Assembly: GCA_030647205.1 (NCBI GenBank)
Contig: JAUSJO010000001.1
Span: forward strand, 1-27,606
Length of the DNA stretch: 27,606 bases
From: a bacterium
GTDB lineage: Bacteria; Patescibacteria; CPR2; UBA1875; JAJYID01
Direction of reading: 5' to 3'
In this document: piece after piece, positions 1 through 8,453 of the stretch
Numbering within the stretch: position 1 is the stretch's first letter
Layout of the letters: the number at the start of each line of letters is the position of its first letter
Position numbers and translations under genes: made by a program
The notes under the pieces: model-generated
What the model saw: only the letters and a program-made list of their open reading frames with translations
Told to the model about the DNA's origin: nothing
Database searches by the model: none

Positions 1-240
1 CCTTTAAAAATAATTTTGTCTGAGTGAAACGAGTTAATTTTTTTAAAGATGAGAGAGCGAACCAGACGACACTTTGAGAGACCGTCTAAGCCGCGATTTT
101 TGCTCCACTTTTTCTAAAAAAGTGGAAATTATATTAAAGGAAGACTGTCATTCCCGCCTCCGCGGGAATGACAGAGATATAGCTTCTGGACAGGCCAGAA
201 TGACGGGAACTGAGATCCTTCGTACCTCAGGATGACAAAG
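1..240. repeat. Dispersed intergenic repeat, copy A
   Basis: No gene is supported here. The stretch matches 5759-5960 closely and the window end (about 27405-27606) more loosely. Recognisable blocks in order are: an AT-rich segment ending in TTTTTTTAAAGATGAGA; a block with GACGACACTTTGAGAGACCG; CCGCGATTTTTGCTCCAC; a hairpin pairing 104-113 with 117-126; a perfect 13-bp hairpin pairing 145-157 with 162-174 (CTGTCATTCCCGC arm, CTCC loop); and a GATCCTTCGTACCTCAGGATG segment near 212-235. The GCGGGAAT hairpin and the GATCCTTCG...CTCAGGATGAC element are types of short intergenic repeat found in many bacteria. The block lies just downstream of the minus-strand murD, so its hairpins may also stop that transcript, which is an inference. 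Confidence 0.8.
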
Positions 241-241
241 C

Positions 242-1609
242 CTACTTTAAATTTCTCGCTGCTTCTTTAAAGATCTCTCCACGCTTTTTATAGTTTTCAA
301 AAAGACCAAAAGAAGCGCATCCCGGAGAGAGGACAACAACGTCCCCTATCTTCGCTGCCTCACTTGCTCTGCCAACTAAATCGTCCATATCTGTAAATCC
401 TTCTCGGATATCAGCACTTGGATCTACAGATAAAATATTGTTTTTAATCTCCTCTGCTGTATCCCCTATTAGAAATACCGTTTTTACTTTTTCAGCTATT
501 ACCGTCCCCATCTGCGTATAATCTGAGCCTTTTTCGCTTCCTCCGGCTATTAAGATAACCGGTTCATGGAAAGCGCTCACAGCAGCGATAGTTGCTTCAG
601 GAGTAGTCGCAAATGAGTCGTTATAGTATTTTACCCCATCAACTTCAGCCACGAACTCTAGCCTATGTTCTAATCCTTTGAATTCTTTCACCGTTTTCTT
701 TATTGAGCCCAAATCCGCCCCGGCAATATATGCTACCGCCAATGCCGGACAAACATTTTCCAGATTGTGTCTGCCCCGAAGCTGAAGCTCTGAGGTTGAA
801 GCAATCTTTTCTTCAGTATCTTTTATACATAAAACTATATCGTCATTTTTGCTTACGTAGCAGCCATTTTCAACAGGGTTTTGGATTGAGATTTCATATA
901 TTTCCGCTTTAGTTTCTTTTTTAAACTCCCTTGGAGTTTCATAATCGGTGTTTATTACCGCAAAGTCATCCGCAGTTTGATATTTAACTATCGGACTTTT
1001 GGCCTCGACATATTCTTCCCTATCCTTGTGGTAGTCAAGATGCTCGCTGGTTACATTTAAAACAACGGCAATGTTCGGACTTTTCTCAAGGTCCATGAGC
1101 TGAAAACTTGAAAGTTCTAAAACAACTATTGAATCTCTGTTTAGCTTGTCTAAAAGTGATATCGCCGGCACACCGATGTTCCCGCCAAGATAGACATCCT
1201 TGCCGCTTGCCTTTAAAATCTTATAAATCAGAGTTGAGGTCGTGCCCTTACCCTTTGTGCCCGTCACCCCAATCGTTTTTGCCGGGCAAAGTTCTAAAAA
1301 GATCTTTATCTGGCTCGTAATTTCCGTTCCTTTTGATACAACCGATTTTAGTTCCGGGGTAAGCGGTGATATCCCCGGTGCCCGAAAAACTACATCGTAA
1401 TTGCCAGTAGAATTTAGATAGTTTTTGCCAAAAATAAATCCTACTTTATCGTTTTTGAGTTCCGGATTTACTTCAAAGAAAGCATCTTCATCTATGACAT
1501 CCGCAATATCTGCCTTTATCCCATGCTTTTTTAGAAACTCAAATGTAGCCCTACCCTCAACGCCAAACCCCGCGATCAATATTTTCTTGCCTTTATACTT
1601 TTCTAACAT
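242..1609 (-). CDS. murD: UDP-N-acetylmuramoylalanine--D-glutamate ligase (MurD)
   Basis: MurD is the cytoplasmic Mur ligase that adds D-glutamate to UDP-MurNAc-L-Ala with ATP during peptidoglycan precursor synthesis. The 455 residues match the usual family length. An N-terminal Rossmann-like start (GKKILIAGFGVEGRATFEF, residues 8-26) binds the uridine nucleotide. The ATP loop is GVTGTKGKGTTS at 114-125. The central domain contains LNVTSEHLDYHKD, and the C-terminal ligase domain has YYNDSFATTPEA and LSPGCASFG. The loop reads GTKGKGTT, where many Mur ligases have GTNGKxT or GTKGKTT-like forms; it is still a plausible nucleotide-binding loop. The ATG at 1609 lies 17 bp inside the end of murI, so the two are probably co-transcribed and coupled. 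This fits MurI supplying the D-glutamate that MurD uses. Confidence 0.96.
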   Translation of the reverse strand: MLEKYKGKKILIAGFGVEGRATFEFLKKHGIKADIADVIDEDAFFEVNPELKNDKVGFIFGKNYLNSTGNYDVVFRAPGISPLTPELKSVVSKGTEITSQIKIFLELCPAKTIGVTGTKGKGTTSTLIYKILKASGKDVYLGGNIGVPAISLLDKLNRDSIVVLELSSFQLMDLEKSPNIAVVLNVTSEHLDYHKDREEYVEAKSPIVKYQTADDFAVINTDYETPREFKKETKAEIYEISIQNPVENGCYVSKNDDIVLCIKDTEEKIASTSELQLRGRHNLENVCPALAVAYIAGADLGSIKKTVKEFKGLEHRLEFVAEVDGVKYYNDSFATTPEATIAAVSAFHEPVILIAGGSEKGSDYTQMGTVIAEKVKTVFLIGDTAEEIKNNILSVDPSADIREGFTDMDDLVGRASEAAKIGDVVVLSPGCASFGLFENYKKRGEIFKEAARNLK

Positions 1610-2327
1610 CTACCCCGCCTTTATTAACAACTGACAACTTTGTTTTAAACTTCTCTAGATCACCCGTTGTCAGAAATATATCATTTTTGTTTCTTTTTGC
1701 ATAATCTGAAAATTTCTCAAGCTGCCTTATAATCGCTTCCTCGGGAGCAATAAATGTCTTGTCAGGATAGAGCTCCTGGAGCGTATCTTGGATTAAATGG
1801 TAGTGAGTACATCCCAAAACAATCACCTCTTCGCCGCCTTTCATCTTTTGGTCCATTATGGCTTTAATATCAGATTTTTTAATATCTGGGAAGTCTGCTT
1901 CTACTAAATCAACGAGATCGCTTGCACTTACAATCCGTGCATCTTTGTAAGCCTCTTTTTTAAATTCCCCATGCGTTTTAGTGGTTCTTTTAGTCGCTAG
2001 AACTAGTGTCTTTTTTCCGGGGAAGAAATCCTTAGCCATTTTGATGCCCGGTTCAACGCCAATGATAGGAATATCAAACTCACTTCTTATCTTTCCTCTG
2101 GAGCTCACTGTGGCGCTATTACAGGCTATGAGAACAACTCTTGCCCCCTGATCCTGAAGCAACTGTATGTTCTTTCTAGCCAAAGACCTGATTTCTTCCT
2201 CTGTTTTCTCACCATACGGAAAGTTACTGTCATCTGAGAGATAGATAAATCCCTTTTCCGGCATTTTTTCCTTCGCTTTGAGGTAGAGCGACAAACCGCC
2301 AATACCGGAGTCGAAAATCCCTATCAT
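1593..2327 (-). CDS. murI: Glutamate racemase (MurI)
   Basis: MurI interconverts L- and D-glutamate in the cytoplasm, making D-glutamate for peptidoglycan. The protein starts MIGIFDSGIGGLS, the family's N-terminal signature. It carries both catalytic cysteines, Cys69 in IACNSAT and Cys173 in LGCTHY, as well as the SDDSNFPYGEK segment. I place the start at the ATG at 2327, giving 244 residues, rather than at an upstream in-frame GTG (2414). The ATG begins directly at the conserved motif, and the longer version adds 29 residues lying inside the preceding gene. This ATG shares four bases (ATGA) with the stop of the NRAMP-like gene, a classical translational-coupling arrangement. The 3' end overlaps murD by 17 bp, so D-glutamate production and use sit in one transcription unit. 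Confidence 0.96.
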   Translation of the reverse strand: MIGIFDSGIGGLSLYLKAKEKMPEKGFIYLSDDSNFPYGEKTEEEIRSLARKNIQLLQDQGARVVLIACNSATVSSRGKIRSEFDIPIIGVEPGIKMAKDFFPGKKTLVLATKRTTKTHGEFKKEAYKDARIVSASDLVDLVEADFPDIKKSDIKAIMDQKMKGGEEVIVLGCTHYHLIQDTLQELYPDKTFIAPEEAIIRQLEKFSDYAKRNKNDIFLTTGDLEKFKTKLSVVNKGGVDVRKV

Positions 2328-3754
2328 TTTATCCCTAGAACAAACATAGCGATTAGTATTATCGAGCTTAAACCCATGAAAATCATTGCAAACATCCCAA
2401 ACACCTTCACCCACCCAGGATTTGTATGTACTCCCATGATTTTCTTGTCATTGCCGATTTTGAATATGAATACTAAAAGCACGGAAGCTATGAGTCCATT
2501 TATCACTGCAGCATAATAGAGCGCTGTGATCGGATTTATCCCGATGAAATTCATGAGGAGCCCAACTAATGTCGATAAAGCTATAATTCCGTAAAACCCG
2601 TGAGCTTTCTTGAATTTCAGACTAAGCCCTTCATTCCATTTCAAAACTTCAGAAATAGCATATGCCGAAGCACCGGCCAAAACCGGTATAGCAAGTAGCC
2701 CAGTGCCTAAAATCCCAAGCGTAAAAATTAGTGCCGCAAACTTTCCAGCTAAGGGCTCAAGCGCTCTTGCTGCATCCTCAGCTGTTTCTATATTTGTAAT
2801 GCCGTTTTTATAAAGAACAAAGGCCGTTGTTACAACGATGAAAAGGAATGTCAAGTTGGCGATACCCATACCATAAATCGTATCCTTTCTCATTTCGTGT
2901 ATTTCTTCTTTTATAATAGCCGCTCTGTGATCTGCCAAAACACCGTCATCTTTCTCCTCCTCAACCTCCTGATAGCTCTGCCAGAAGAAAAGATATGGTG
3001 AGATGGTTGTGCCGATAACGGCAATGTTGGCAGTCAAAAAAGCAACATTGAAAGTAATTTTAGGAACAGCAAGAGAGCGAACAACTTCAAACCAATCGGG
3101 CCTGATAATAATTGCCGTAATAAAATATGCAGCTAGTGAGATCACTAACCAGCGAAGAATTTTTGCATATTGGTGATAAGAAACGAATACTTCAAGCCCA
3201 ATGATTAAAAACGTGAAAAGAATCGCAGCAAGATAGAAGTTTATACCGGTTATCATCCTTACTGAAGCGGCAATAGCCCCAATATCGGCACCTATGTTTA
3301 TGGTATTAGCAATAATTAGTAGAACTATCAGAACAAAAACAGTCGGGTTGCCAAATTTCTTCTTTAGCGCTCCGGCAAGCCCCTTGCCAGTAACGATGCC
3401 TATACGGGCACAAGTCTCTTGGACAGCGGTCATCATAGGCAGAAGATATAGGGCCAACCACGAAAGACCCAAACCAAACTTTGCCCCAACCGTAGAATAG
3501 GTACCAATACCCGATGGATCATCGTCAGCCGCTCCGGTTATAATACCGGGGCCAATTCTTTGGAAAAGTGATTTTTTGTGTTGTCGTCTCTCTTTTTTAG
3601 GCTTGGACAGAAACTTCCTCAAACTGTTTTCGGTAACAAAAACTTTTCCGTCTTTTACTATCGACTCCACATGACGGGCAAGTATCAGATGCTTGGCGTA
3701 TCTGGTCGAGATTTTGAATTCTTTTTCTAGCTGTTTGAGAGAGTATAGTTTCAT
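2324..3754 (-). CDS. NRAMP-family divalent metal transporter with N-terminal HTH-like extension
   Basis: The protein has 476 residues. Residues about 65-476 form a polytopic membrane protein of the NRAMP (SLC11) family, which moves divalent cations using ion gradients. The first unwound helix reads GAADDDPSGIGTY (74-86), where classical Mn/Fe transporters have DPGN. The sixth-helix motif is GTTISPYLFF (248-257), without the methionine of the classical MPH motif. The metal preference is therefore uncertain; NRAMP-related proteins lacking that methionine include Mg2+ transporters. Residues 1-50 (LKQLEKEFKISTRYAKHLI, then a VFVTENSLRKFL stretch) look like a MerR/excisionase-type helix-turn-helix, followed by a basic linker KPKKERRQHKK. 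The ATG at 3754 lies 3 bp after the DUF3048 gene, and the stop overlaps murI. The family call is firm; the HTH reading is moderate and the substrate unknown. Confidence 0.88.
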   Translation of the reverse strand: MKLYSLKQLEKEFKISTRYAKHLILARHVESIVKDGKVFVTENSLRKFLSKPKKERRQHKKSLFQRIGPGIITGAADDDPSGIGTYSTVGAKFGLGLSWLALYLLPMMTAVQETCARIGIVTGKGLAGALKKKFGNPTVFVLIVLLIIANTINIGADIGAIAASVRMITGINFYLAAILFTFLIIGLEVFVSYHQYAKILRWLVISLAAYFITAIIIRPDWFEVVRSLAVPKITFNVAFLTANIAVIGTTISPYLFFWQSYQEVEEEKDDGVLADHRAAIIKEEIHEMRKDTIYGMGIANLTFLFIVVTTAFVLYKNGITNIETAEDAARALEPLAGKFAALIFTLGILGTGLLAIPVLAGASAYAISEVLKWNEGLSLKFKKAHGFYGIIALSTLVGLLMNFIGINPITALYYAAVINGLIASVLLVFIFKIGNDKKIMGVHTNPGWVKVFGMFAMIFMGLSSIILIAMFVLGIK

Positions 3755-3757
3755 TTT

Positions 3758-4849
3758 TTAAGTCTTTGAGTAGTTTACGGCATTTCCGCTTGGAACAACC
3801 TCTATCCAAGTCTGCCCGGGATTTAACTTAATTGTATTGCCTACAGAGTCTTTAAATATTGTTTGCGACGATCTAGCATCTTTCTCCCAAGTTCCTTCCA
3901 CCTGTTCCCCATCTATGTAGAAAAGCGCCCGACCGGAGCCAATAGTTTTAATCGTCGTTAGCTGAGCTCCGTCTCTTGATTTACCATAAGAAAAGCCTGT
4001 AAACTCAACTATCACATTTTTCGGAGCTATTTGAGCGCCGGTTTTTTTTTCTTTAAATGGAGCACCAACTTGTGACCTTAACCAGACATTATTATTCCTG
4101 TCATAAGTATAAGTAGGATCAAATCCGCCACCGGAAAAGTTCACTTTGAAAGTAGCCGTTTGAGGCCTTGTCTCGGCTTTTGATTCAGTTTTAAATGCAA
4201 GTCCGGCAAAGTTGCTCGTCGCAGAATATCCTCGACTTTGTCCGGCAGCTCTCAGCTTATCCGTGGTCGTATAAACATTGTGGGGAGCATATCGCGAGTT
4301 ATCCCTCCAGAAGTAGTTTGCATTAAAAAATTGGTTTAAATCCTGGATTTTTAACGGTCCGATCTGATCAAGTGCCGCTATGTTGCCGCCGACATGAGCA
4401 AAGAGTGCATCGTATTCCAAAACCCAATCAAGAAAGTATATTCTTGCCGAGCGCACCGGGCCTATTTCTTGAGCTTCATTTTCTTGGAAAATGGCTAAAA
4501 ATCTCGTTATCCCGCCCTCAGCCAAGGTCTCATATACTATGCTTGCTTTGTCTAACCCTGACTGTGGCCTTGCATCAGGATGATTTTCTATCACAACGGC
4601 TTCAATCTTTTTATTTAAGTCAGCAGGGTCAACCTTACTCCCCATAAGCTTTGACGGCACTCTCTTGTCTTCAGGAACCGGCTGTTTTTCTGTCTTTTTT
4701 ACCTCAACAGGTTTGTTATCGACAGGTTTTGATAAATCCGTGTAAATTATTACCCCACCAACTATGATGAGAACCGCAGCGATAAGAAGAAAGTATTTGT
4801 TTTTTAACACTTTCTTGAGATTTTTAAAAAATACCTTTAGCTTATTCAT
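3758..4849 (-). CDS. DUF3048 (YerB-like) membrane-anchored extracytoplasmic protein
   Basis: The protein has 363 residues. Lysines and a hydrophobic segment at about 19-37 form a membrane anchor, followed by a charged Pro/Lys linker. From about 83 it has the DUF3048 signature: AVVIENHPDARPQSGLDKA, YETLAEGGITRFLAIF and GPVRSARIYFLDW. The C-terminal half (about 245-355) matches the second DUF3048 domain, with VEFTGFSYGKSRDG and NPGQTWIEVVP. The family's biochemical role is not established; members are secreted or anchored in many Gram-positive-type bacteria. No Shine-Dalgarno precedes the ATG. A TAAAAT box (4858-4863) ends 8 bases before it, directly after the rplY terminator, so the transcript is probably leaderless or nearly so. 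It likely starts the DUF3048-NRAMP-murI-murD unit. Confidence 0.88.
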   Translation of the reverse strand: MNKLKVFFKNLKKVLKNKYFLLIAAVLIIVGGVIIYTDLSKPVDNKPVEVKKTEKQPVPEDKRVPSKLMGSKVDPADLNKKIEAVVIENHPDARPQSGLDKASIVYETLAEGGITRFLAIFQENEAQEIGPVRSARIYFLDWVLEYDALFAHVGGNIAALDQIGPLKIQDLNQFFNANYFWRDNSRYAPHNVYTTTDKLRAAGQSRGYSATSNFAGLAFKTESKAETRPQTATFKVNFSGGGFDPTYTYDRNNNVWLRSQVGAPFKEKKTGAQIAPKNVIVEFTGFSYGKSRDGAQLTTIKTIGSGRALFYIDGEQVEGTWEKDARSSQTIFKDSVGNTIKLNPGQTWIEVVPSGNAVNYSKT

Positions 4850-4863
4850 TGAGTTCTATTTTA

Positions 4864-4897
4864 CAATACAAAAAGACTTCCGAGAAGAAGTCTTTTT
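4864..4897 (-). terminator. Rho-independent terminator after rplY
   Basis: An 11-bp perfect stem pairs 4870-4880 (aaaaagacttc) with 4887-4897, around a 6-base loop. Read on the minus strand it follows the rplY stop by about 10 bases and ends in a run of T. It also separates rplY from the promoter of the DUF3048 gene immediately downstream. Confidence 0.85.
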
Positions 4898-4906
4898 ATG
4901 TATAAA

Positions 4907-5605
4907 TTATTCCTTTTTTGCTTCTGGTGCTTCAGACGACTTGGCTTCTTCGCTTCCTTCAGTCTCACCTTCTTCAGCTTGGCCCTTTTCAGCTTCCGGC
5001 ATCTCACCTGCTTCAACAGGTTCCTCAAGCTCTGCAAGTTCTTCTTCACTTCTAGGTGGTTCTACAAGAGCAATAGTTTCCTCAATATCATCTTTTATTT
5101 CTACGCCTTCCGGCATTTTTATATCTTTCAAATGGATTACTGCTTCAAAGTCTTCAAGCACAGAAATGTCAACTTCTATTTCGTGAGGCAGGTCGCCGGG
5201 CAAACACTCAACTTCAACCTCGCTTTTGTTAGTAATAAGACTTCCGCCAAGATCGATGACAGCCTTTGAGTCACCAACGAAACTAAGAGGGATAGGCGCT
5301 GTGATTTTCTCACTCATCCTTACCTGATAGAAGTCAGCATGAAGTATGCTGTCACTAACTGGGCTTTTGTCGATATCTTTAATAAGAACATTTTTTGTTT
5401 TCTCTCCGTCAATCTCTACTTGAATGATGGTACTACCACCGGACATCTTGTAAGCTCGGTCAAAATCTTTCTTGTTAACACTAAGTGACATATTGTCTTT
5501 TCCCTTGCCATACAAAACAACGGGGATAAGACCTTCTCTTCTCAAAGAAGAAACTTGCTTTCCCAAAATATCTCTCTTAGTTGCCTGTATTTTTATCTTT
5601 TCCAT
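4907..5605 (-). CDS. rplY: 50S ribosomal protein L25, long (TL5/CTC) form
   Basis: L25 binds 5S rRNA in the large ribosomal subunit. The 232-residue protein has the N-terminal L25 barrel (KIQATKRDILGKQVSSLRR, then GLIPVVLYGKG). This is followed by the TL5/CTC-type C-terminal beta domain (from about 95: KITAPIPLSFVGDSKAV, LPHEIEVDISVLEDFEAV). It ends in a tail from about 185 that is almost entirely Glu/Ala/Lys/Ser. Such acidic tails are common in long L25 proteins. It has its own consensus-like promoter (5630-5658) and terminator (4864-4897), so it appears monocistronic. I use the ATG at 5605, which begins MEKIKIQATKR as in the family. Confidence 0.95.
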   Translation of the reverse strand: MEKIKIQATKRDILGKQVSSLRREGLIPVVLYGKGKDNMSLSVNKKDFDRAYKMSGGSTIIQVEIDGEKTKNVLIKDIDKSPVSDSILHADFYQVRMSEKITAPIPLSFVGDSKAVIDLGGSLITNKSEVEVECLPGDLPHEIEVDISVLEDFEAVIHLKDIKMPEGVEIKDDIEETIALVEPPRSEEELAELEEPVEAGEMPEAEKGQAEEGETEGSEEAKSSEAPEAKKE

Positions 5606-5629
5606 ATTTGTAATTTTTTCGCAGACTCT

Positions 5630-5658
5630 ATCTTACCAAAAATACTGATTTCAGTCAA
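5630..5658 (-). promoter_or_regulatory. Sigma-70-type promoter of rplY
   Basis: On the minus strand, TTGACT (5653-5658) is followed by a 17-base spacer and TAAGAT (5630-5635), with a TGG extended -10 directly before the hexamer. The predicted start gives a 5' UTR of roughly 18 nt before the rplY ATG. Confidence 0.75.
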
Positions 5659-5689
5659 CAATAATCCCATAACTACAACGCATTGAACC

Positions 5690-5960
5690 GGCGTGATTTT
5701 TTCAAAGGGAGTTCTCTTGCGGCTATCGGCTCGAAAAGGAAGTCTGGGAGTGAAAGAACCTTTAAAAATAATTTTGTTTGACGAAGGAGTTAATTTTTTT
5801 AAAGATGAGAAAGCGAACCAGACGACACTTTGAGAGACCGCCTAAGCCGCGATTTTTACTCCACTTTTTCTCAAAAAGTGGAAATTATATTAAAGGAAGA
5901 CTGGATTCCCGCCTCCGCGGGAATGACGGAATAAGATCCTTCGTACCTCAGGATGGCAGA
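5690..5960. repeat. Dispersed intergenic repeat, copy B
   Basis: The 370-bp gap between rplY and the zinc-ribbon gene contains no supported gene beyond the rplY promoter. From 5759 onward it parallels copy A (1-240) almost base for base: AT-rich block, GACGACACTTTGAGAGACCG, CCGCGATTTTTACTCCAC, a hairpin pairing 5861-5869 with 5873-5881, a GGGAAT hairpin pairing 5905-5912 with 5917-5924, and a GATCCTTCGTACCTCAGGATGG end. Its upstream part (about 5694-5760, starting TTTTTTCAAAGGGAG) resembles the start of copy C near 27412. Translating the repeat gives a DSRLRGND-type reading, a familiar by-product of such elements and not a gene. Confidence 0.8.
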
Positions 5961-5976
5961 AGAGATTGAAAAACGG

Positions 5977-6306
5977 TTATTTCCCTAAAGATTTCTTGAG
6001 ATCACCATTAAACATTTTCAAACTAGAGTGAAAGTCTATAACCTCGTTAGTCGATATCGGCTCACGAGAAATATTCCTTAGATCCGCTATACTTAGATCG
6101 CTTACAATTTCTTTAGCCCTATCTTTTGCATAAATATTGACCGAGACTGGAAGCTTGCACTTTGAACATGTCATCTGGATTAAAAAGAGACCATCAAACT
6201 GACCGACAAACTGTATTTCGTCAATTTCATAGACTTCTCCGCATGAAGGACATTTGAGGGCAGTATAAATATTTTTTATTAGTTCAAAGAATTGGTTTCC
6301 ATCCAT
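5977..6306 (-). CDS. Small zinc-ribbon protein, function unknown
   Basis: The 109-residue protein has CPSC (C19, C22) and CSKC (C47, C50), spaced like a zinc ribbon in which two knuckles bind one Zn2+. The rest is mixed, with no membrane segment, so it is likely a soluble cytoplasmic protein. The C-terminal part (about 60-109) is charged and helical-looking. The ATG at 6306 follows AGGGGTGA with suitable spacing, supporting this start. It lies 53 bp from the 3' end region of the glycosyltransferase gene on the same strand. I do not recognise the family. A role as a small nucleic-acid- or protein-binding accessory is possible but not shown. Confidence 0.75.
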   Translation of the reverse strand: MDGNQFFELIKNIYTALKCPSCGEVYEIDEIQFVGQFDGLFLIQMTCSKCKLPVSVNIYAKDRAKEIVSDLSIADLRNISREPISTNEVIDFHSSLKMFNGDLKKSLGK

Positions 6307-6359
6307 GTTGCTTCACCCCTCTTATTTAATTATTATTATATCACACCGGTCAAGTTTGG

Positions 6360-8009
6360 CTAATTTTTGTCAATCACAACTTTAGACTTCCTGATTTTTG
6401 GAGTTATGAAAAACTCAAGCCTACGCCCAAGCATTAGTCTGGTCTGAGCGTCAACTGAGGGAATCGAGCTCAAAAGAATTGCAACAGGCGGAGTAAAAAT
6501 CCACTGAGTAATCATCCCAACATAGCGAAAGTGGGAGTATTTTTCAGGTTTTTTGGGAAGCAGATGAAGGTAAGCCCAAACACTAAAGAATATACAAACC
6601 CAAGCGGTCAATGCAAGGTTTGAACTATACCTTGTTACATTATGAGCAATCACAGAATCCATAAATTGTTTGTTGAAAAGAAGAGGAATCCAAGCTGTTG
6701 CCAGAAGAAGCGACGAAGACGCCCAAGAAAGATGAGACACGTACTGACGGAAGGTTTGTATAGTTTTCTCTCTTAAGGGTATTTCAGGATGTTTCATAAA
6801 ATTCTTCACGACAAATGGAAGGTCGCTCGCTCCCCAAGCCCAGCGTCTCCTCTGAAGGTATTGGCTTTTAAATGTCTTAAAGAGAGTCTCGTCTAGGAGA
6901 CAATCCTGATAGACCGGTACTAACAATGGAACCATCTCAATATTTCCATTATATGCAAAGTAGGTTCTGAAATACTGATGCCCATCTTCAACTATGGTCT
7001 GGGTAGACCAAAAATCTGTCACAAGAAGGGTTTTCAAACTTTGAGTATGAGCGGCAAATGTCCGTAGTCTATAAGGCCTCATAGACTCAACTATTATCCA
7101 AAATGAGGAAGCTATAGCCGCTACCCTGTTTGGTGCGGGGGCATCCCAAATATTGTTGAAAAGAAGTGCTACCGGCTGGTAAGTTTTCCTGCTACGATCC
7201 GGATCGATAATATACTTGTAGGTAAGCCTTGAAAAATATTCGCCATGCACTATGTGATCAGCATCCAGGGTCGTCACTAGCACATTTTCAGGATCCATTT
7301 TTTCCTTCTCAATATATTCCATGACTTTCCTGCCGGCTGAGGTTAGATTTGCCCCTTTTCCCTTCACTTCTCCAGCCTGATCTCTATGAATATAGAAAAT
7401 CAGATTCTTAAACTTTCCCGCATATTTCTTCTCCAGTTGCTTTGATATCTTTTTAAAGTTTTCCTCATCCCTTTCTTCTCCGGTGACAACGGTGATGATT
7501 TTCTTTGATGGATAGTTTGACTCGACTAAATAATGCAAAGTCTCATCTAGAATCTGAAAACTTTCCTTATAAGTAGGGATTATAGCCAAGTGGACTATGT
7601 CATTGATATTTTTGACAAGCTCCTGCCTACCACCCAGGTTAGCTATCTCCTCAATTTCCTTCTTTAGGTCTCTATACTTCATTTTAGATAAAGATCCCCT
7701 CGTCTTTTTTTGATAATCTTTCTCTAGCTTTTCTAAAAACCCACTTAGATCTTTTGAAGCCGCTTCGGCCCTCGCATACCAGTCGGTGCGCATATTGTAT
7801 TTCATATGATAGAGACCATTTATCAGGTGCCTGGCGATGTTAAAGGCCTTCAAAAACCAATATAAGTTAAAGATCAAAATAAAATATGCCACCACCAGTG
7901 GGAACGAATACGCAAAAGCAAACGGAAAAATAATTACAATCCAGACAGAAAGACCTGGGATAATCTCGAAGATTCTTTGGAACCTGTAGGAATCAATCCA
8001 TGTTTTCAT
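6360..8009 (-). CDS. Membrane-bound family 2 glycosyltransferase (cellulose-synthase-like)
   Basis: The protein has 549 residues. Two hydrophobic helices lie at about 17-57, with a cytoplasmic GT-A domain at about 138-395 and several C-terminal membrane helices (about 420-530). The catalytic signatures of processive GT2 enzymes are present: the AIIPTYKES strand (143-150), DAD in TTLDADH (249-251), ED in VEDGHQ (341-342, general base region) and QRRRW (386-390). Such enzymes polymerise or transfer sugars from nucleotide-sugars across the membrane. The polymer made here cannot be read from the sequence. A lysine-rich insert between the second helix and the GT domain (about 80-135) is unusual and may be a coiled region. 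The gene starts 3 bp after the small membrane protein (8013-8420), so the two form an operon. Confidence 0.9.
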   Translation of the reverse strand: MKTWIDSYRFQRIFEIIPGLSVWIVIIFPFAFAYSFPLVVAYFILIFNLYWFLKAFNIARHLINGLYHMKYNMRTDWYARAEAASKDLSGFLEKLEKDYQKKTRGSLSKMKYRDLKKEIEEIANLGGRQELVKNINDIVHLAIIPTYKESFQILDETLHYLVESNYPSKKIITVVTGEERDEENFKKISKQLEKKYAGKFKNLIFYIHRDQAGEVKGKGANLTSAGRKVMEYIEKEKMDPENVLVTTLDADHIVHGEYFSRLTYKYIIDPDRSRKTYQPVALLFNNIWDAPAPNRVAAIASSFWIIVESMRPYRLRTFAAHTQSLKTLLVTDFWSTQTIVEDGHQYFRTYFAYNGNIEMVPLLVPVYQDCLLDETLFKTFKSQYLQRRRWAWGASDLPFVVKNFMKHPEIPLREKTIQTFRQYVSHLSWASSSLLLATAWIPLLFNKQFMDSVIAHNVTRYSSNLALTAWVCIFFSVWAYLHLLPKKPEKYSHFRYVGMITQWIFTPPVAILLSSIPSVDAQTRLMLGRRLEFFITPKIRKSKVVIDKN

Positions 8010-8012
8010 ATT

Positions 8013-8420
8013 TTAGGAGCCTCTGGCGTTAAGCGCTATGATTTCTAAGAATGCAATGATACCTAAAAAGAAATTTATTCCTAAAAAAACATATGTCAGG
8101 AATTTATCTTTTCCATAGAAATACTCTGCAGCAAGAATATTGATTATCACTGCCAAAGAAAGAACCACGGGAATCACAAAAGACCCCGTCCACGAACCGG
8201 TCTTTACTATCCCAAAAAGATAGTTGTACTTTAGCGGAATCGATGACTGGTCAGTTTTCAAATGTGTTAAGACAAAGGCCAAGTTGATAACAACAAGCAC
8301 GCCAACGCCAATTAGAATATACTTAAATGGCTTTTCCTGTAAAAAAGACTTTTCATGGACCCTTCTTGCCCTTTTCTGAATCTTGGAGGTGTCTATTTTT
8401 TTAATATATTTTTTATACAT
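8013..8420 (-). CDS. Small three-TM membrane protein, operon partner of the GT2 enzyme
   Basis: The protein has 135 residues. A strongly basic N-terminus (about 20 residues with many Lys/Arg) precedes three hydrophobic segments (around 33-52, 77-98 and 106-130). I recognise no family. An extended -10 promoter (TGGTATAAT, 8437-8445) lies 16 bases before the ATG, right after the tRNA-Thr gene, and no clear Shine-Dalgarno is seen. Only 3 bp separate it from the glycosyltransferase gene, which argues for a role with that enzyme, for example as a membrane subunit. This is inferred from position only. Confidence 0.75.
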   Translation of the reverse strand: MYKKYIKKIDTSKIQKRARRVHEKSFLQEKPFKYILIGVGVLVVINLAFVLTHLKTDQSSIPLKYNYLFGIVKTGSWTGSFVIPVVLSLAVIINILAAEYFYGKDKFLTYVFLGINFFLGIIAFLEIIALNARGS

Positions 8421-8436
8421 AGCTTATAATCTTTCT

Positions 8437-8445
8437 ATTATACCA
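8437..8445 (-). promoter_or_regulatory. Extended -10 promoter of the small membrane protein/GT2 operon
   Basis: The minus strand reads TGG-TATAAT, a perfect -10 with the TGn extension, squeezed between the tRNA-Thr CCA end (8454) and the ATG at 8420. The predicted 5' UTR is only about 9 nt. Confidence 0.65.
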
Positions 8446-8453
8446 TGCGCTTC

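Noticed and set aside
4861..5269. Several ORFs on both strands over the L25 tail
   Set aside because: They are other-frame readings of the acidic, low-complexity rplY 3' end.
5778..5969. Plus-strand ORF of 63 codons in the repeat
   Set aside because: It reads through repeat copy B, including the DSRLRGND-type translation of the GGGAAT hairpin; no ribosome site and no family.
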